Source of the DNA: Chiridota heheva | Lineage: Eukaryota; Echinodermata; Holothuroidea; Apodida; Chiridotidae | DNA: 64,000 nt | Direction of reading: 5' to 3' | Assembly: GCA_020152595.1 (NCBI GenBank) | Contig: JAIGNY010002150.1 | Location: 734,001 to 798,000, forward strand | Part shown: positions 61,791-64,000 of the stretch, piece after piece | How positions within the stretch are numbered: position 1 is the stretch's first letter | Layout of the letters: each line of letters begins with the position of its first letter | Program-made: the position numbers and the translations under genes | Notes under the pieces: generated by a model | The model's database searches: none | Seen by the model: only the letters and a program-made list of their open reading frames with translations | Told to the model about the DNA's origin: nothing

Positions 61791-62651
61791 ACTGTTAAAC
61801 AATTGTCAGTCGATCATTACATGTTTTAAGTTGTCTGCTGGGTCACTAGATAACTAATTTAAAGCTTTTGTTGTTGACTGAAATATTGATCATTAGGGCT
61901 AAATAAATTGTTAGGGGGAAGGGATTTTTTTTTTCAATAGGACGCAGTGAAATGGAACTGAACTTATGAAAAGTCACTTTCCTCATCAAGAATTAAGGTA
62001 ACGATGACCTATGTCATGATTGAGTCCTGAAGTTGACCCTTGACCACCCATGGCAACTTGTTGATCTGGTATTGACTTGTGGTTGTTAGGGAAGAAAATT
62101 ATATATTTCTGAGACCCTCTGTTGTATTCCTGGTATATTAATTTTTGACGAAAACTGGTTGCAAGACCAACAGACTTTGTGTATGATAGAGTTTGATGTT
62201 TTGCCCAGGGCTCCTTTCTGCAAGTAGAGCAGATATTATTGTTTGATACAGCAAAAAAAGAAATGCGTGTAGGATCATTTGGATGGTCTTCAGTTCTCAG
62301 TCTTCTCCCATCCTGTTTTTAATTTGCACCCCTCAGAAAGTTCCCTAATATTTCAAGTTGTTGATAGTAAAAAAAAAAGTTAATTTTTGTTGGATGCAGT
62401 TTTGAATACCTAAATCAAAAGAAAGTTTTCTCGAAAACTTAAAGCTTTTTAAATCTGAATTGTCAATTTTCGGAAAACTAATTTAAATAATGTCACATGG
62501 CCTAAATCCATGTGTCAATAATGGACCAATTGTATACTACTGGAGGAATCTTATCGACCAATCAAACACTGGGGGAATCTTGGCTGTCTGCACAATTCAT
62601 GCATGGTTTGGGATCAAAAAATGTTTTCAAACACTTATCACTCGTGTTATA
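61791..62651. other. Gene-distal tract
   Basis: No gene or repeat recognised; distal 3' UTR or intergenic sequence. Confidence 0.45.
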
Positions 62652-63049
62652 CATGAAGATAATGTGCGTGCATTGATGCAGGCATGAAGGTAATGTGCGC
62701 GCATTGATGCAGGCATGAAGGTAATGTGCACGCATTGATGCAGGCATGAAGGTAATATGCACGCATTGATGCAGGCATGAAGGTAATATGCATGCATTGA
62801 TGCAGGCATGAAGGTAATATGCACACATTGATGCAGGCAGAAAGGTAATATGCACGCATTGATGTAGGCATGAAGGTAATATGCACGCATTGATGCAGGC
62901 ATGAAGGTAATATGCACGCATTGATGCAGGCATGAAGGTAATATGCACACATTGATGCAGGCATGAAGGTAATATGCATGCATTGATGCAGGCATGAAGG
63001 TAATATGCACACATTGATGCAGGCATAAAGGTAATATGCATGCATTGAT
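62652..63049. repeat. 31-bp tandem array, about 13 copies
   Basis: Unit core CATTGATGCAGGCATGAAGG followed by TAATATGCACG. Variation is concentrated at the CG position (GCGCGC, GCACGC, GCATGC, GCACAC), consistent with CpG decay. All three minus frames are open because the unit has no stops there; none is a gene. Confidence 0.96.
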
Positions 63050-63189
63050 TTTAATTTCTCCTCCAGCAACTGCAGCCAATATAGGGAATATCCTCCAGCA
63101 GTTGATTGGTCAAAGCTTTGGAGTGATCAAGTTTGGCTAAAATCGGTTTTAAAAGATCTATATTACGGGAGTGGTTATAGGGCACTTTT

Positions 63190-63470
63190 ATGGCCTGTGA
63201 GGTGTGCAACTTGCAGGGACCCCCCACAGATCTATGGGGACAATTTAATGGCCTGAGGGGTGTAATTTGCAGGAAATCCCCCTCCCCCTCCCTCCGCCCC
63301 CACAGATCTATGAGGACAATTTCATGGCCTGTGAGAGGTGTAACTTACACAGAATTTTCCTAAATCCCACCACAGAACTTTGGGGACAACTCCATGGCCT
63401 GTGAGGGGTGTAACTCACACAGAATTTCCCTGCAGCACCCCCAGATCTATGGGAACAATTCCATGGCCTT
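63190..63470. repeat. Degenerate repeat of about 60-75 bp, four copies
   Basis: Four blocks carry ATGGCCTGTGAGGGGTGTAA, CACAGAATTT or a related segment, CACAGATCTATGGGGACAAT. Spacing varies because of C-rich insertions. Confidence 0.85.
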
Positions 63471-64000
63471 ATCTTAGTTGCCCTGTTGCCCTTAAGCATT
63501 TAATTAGAGCTTAAGTTTACATTTCATTCCTCACATTGTTTTTCCTCTTAGTGTAACATATTATATTGTTTAAGATGTGACAAGTTTTAAGTTACACTCA
63601 TACTATACTTTTTAATATTCTTTCAGCACAATAGTAATTTATGTAGATGTATCACTTCCATTCATTTGAAATATGCTTAACCACATAGTTATTCAGAAAG
63701 AAATTTAATTTTGGACAAAATAGTCTTGGGAGCCAAATGAAATATTTTTGTACTTTTGCTGCTGTATGTGTAGACATTATTCATAAAGCTGTTAACTAAG
63801 TGACTGTTAAATCAATGTGTAAAATTTAAATGGGTAATACATAACAATATTGGGTACATGTTAATAAGTAAACTGTATCCACAAAGGTATGTTGTTACCT
63901 GTATGTTGGGAAGTTCACTTATTTTACCCAAATAAAAGTTTAACCATCATTTTACCAGTGTGAATGCTATGCTTTATCTGTGGTGGTATTTGCAGTGGCA
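63471..64000. other. Right-hand tract without recognised gene
   Basis: AT-rich, no coding sequence. Holds AATAAA at 63931 followed by GTGTGAATGC and TGTGGTGGTATTT, a possible distal polyadenylation site. Confidence 0.4.

Noticed and set aside
62562-63079. Minus-strand frames of repeated HINACILPSCLHQC
   Set aside because: Frames of a 31-bp stop-free tandem unit; all three frames are equally open.

Overview
The window looks like animal genomic DNA, probably from a marine invertebrate deuterostome. It is AT-rich, intron-rich and packed with tandem arrays and DNA-transposon relics, and it repeatedly carries TAGGCCTA-type and TACTGTAC-type words. The organism cannot be fixed from the sequence; an echinoderm-like genome is a guess.

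Only one host gene can be supported: a chloride intracellular channel (CLIC) family member on the + strand. Four coding exons are visible: 4717-4852, 55816-55948 (3' edge uncertain), 57201-57441 and 61108-61239 with the stop. Joined, they give 213 residues, against roughly 240-250 for a typical CLIC. The N-terminal exon was not found and lies either in 1-4716 or before the window. The first visible intron is about 51 kb and contains most of the window. The 3' UTR follows, with a poly(A) signal at 61768 and a possible distal one at 63931.

Most of the rest is repeat. (1) A hAT family: non-autonomous copies at 1-1512, 44338-45424 and 47144-48333, and a decayed transposase-bearing copy at 9660-11970 (BED finger, catalytic core, LDPRYK region). 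Its members share a 19-bp subterminal tandem unit present in about 2, 4, 10 and 38 copies. (2) A 4.8-kb TA-flanked element in two similar copies (13167-18056 and 27008-31822), with no recognisable transposase. (3) A TTAAAGGA-ended MITE family (2409-2974, 15023-15629, 23848-24425, 28853-29461). (4) A family with ~310-bp internal repeats (5031, 20216, 58168, and a foldback member at 59582-61011). (5) A family with AAACCGGTTTT near its ends (31829-35515, 43642-43990, 45527-49300). (6) Truncated LINE 3' ends at 12487, 18395 and 42965.

Tandem arrays with units of 16, 19, 20, 28, 31, 41, 78 and 81 bp make up roughly a tenth of the window. The largest is a 2.9-kb array of a hairpin-forming 20-bp unit at 37834-40766.

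I see no gene cluster or novel enzymatic system. The most informative observations are a hAT insertion whose unoccupied paralogous site lies 12.6 kb away, paired substitutions that keep a terminal palindrome intact, the growth of a tandem array inside one transposon family, and an ambiguous splice donor in the CLIC gene. Most long open frames here are artefacts of tandem repeats whose units contain no stop codon.
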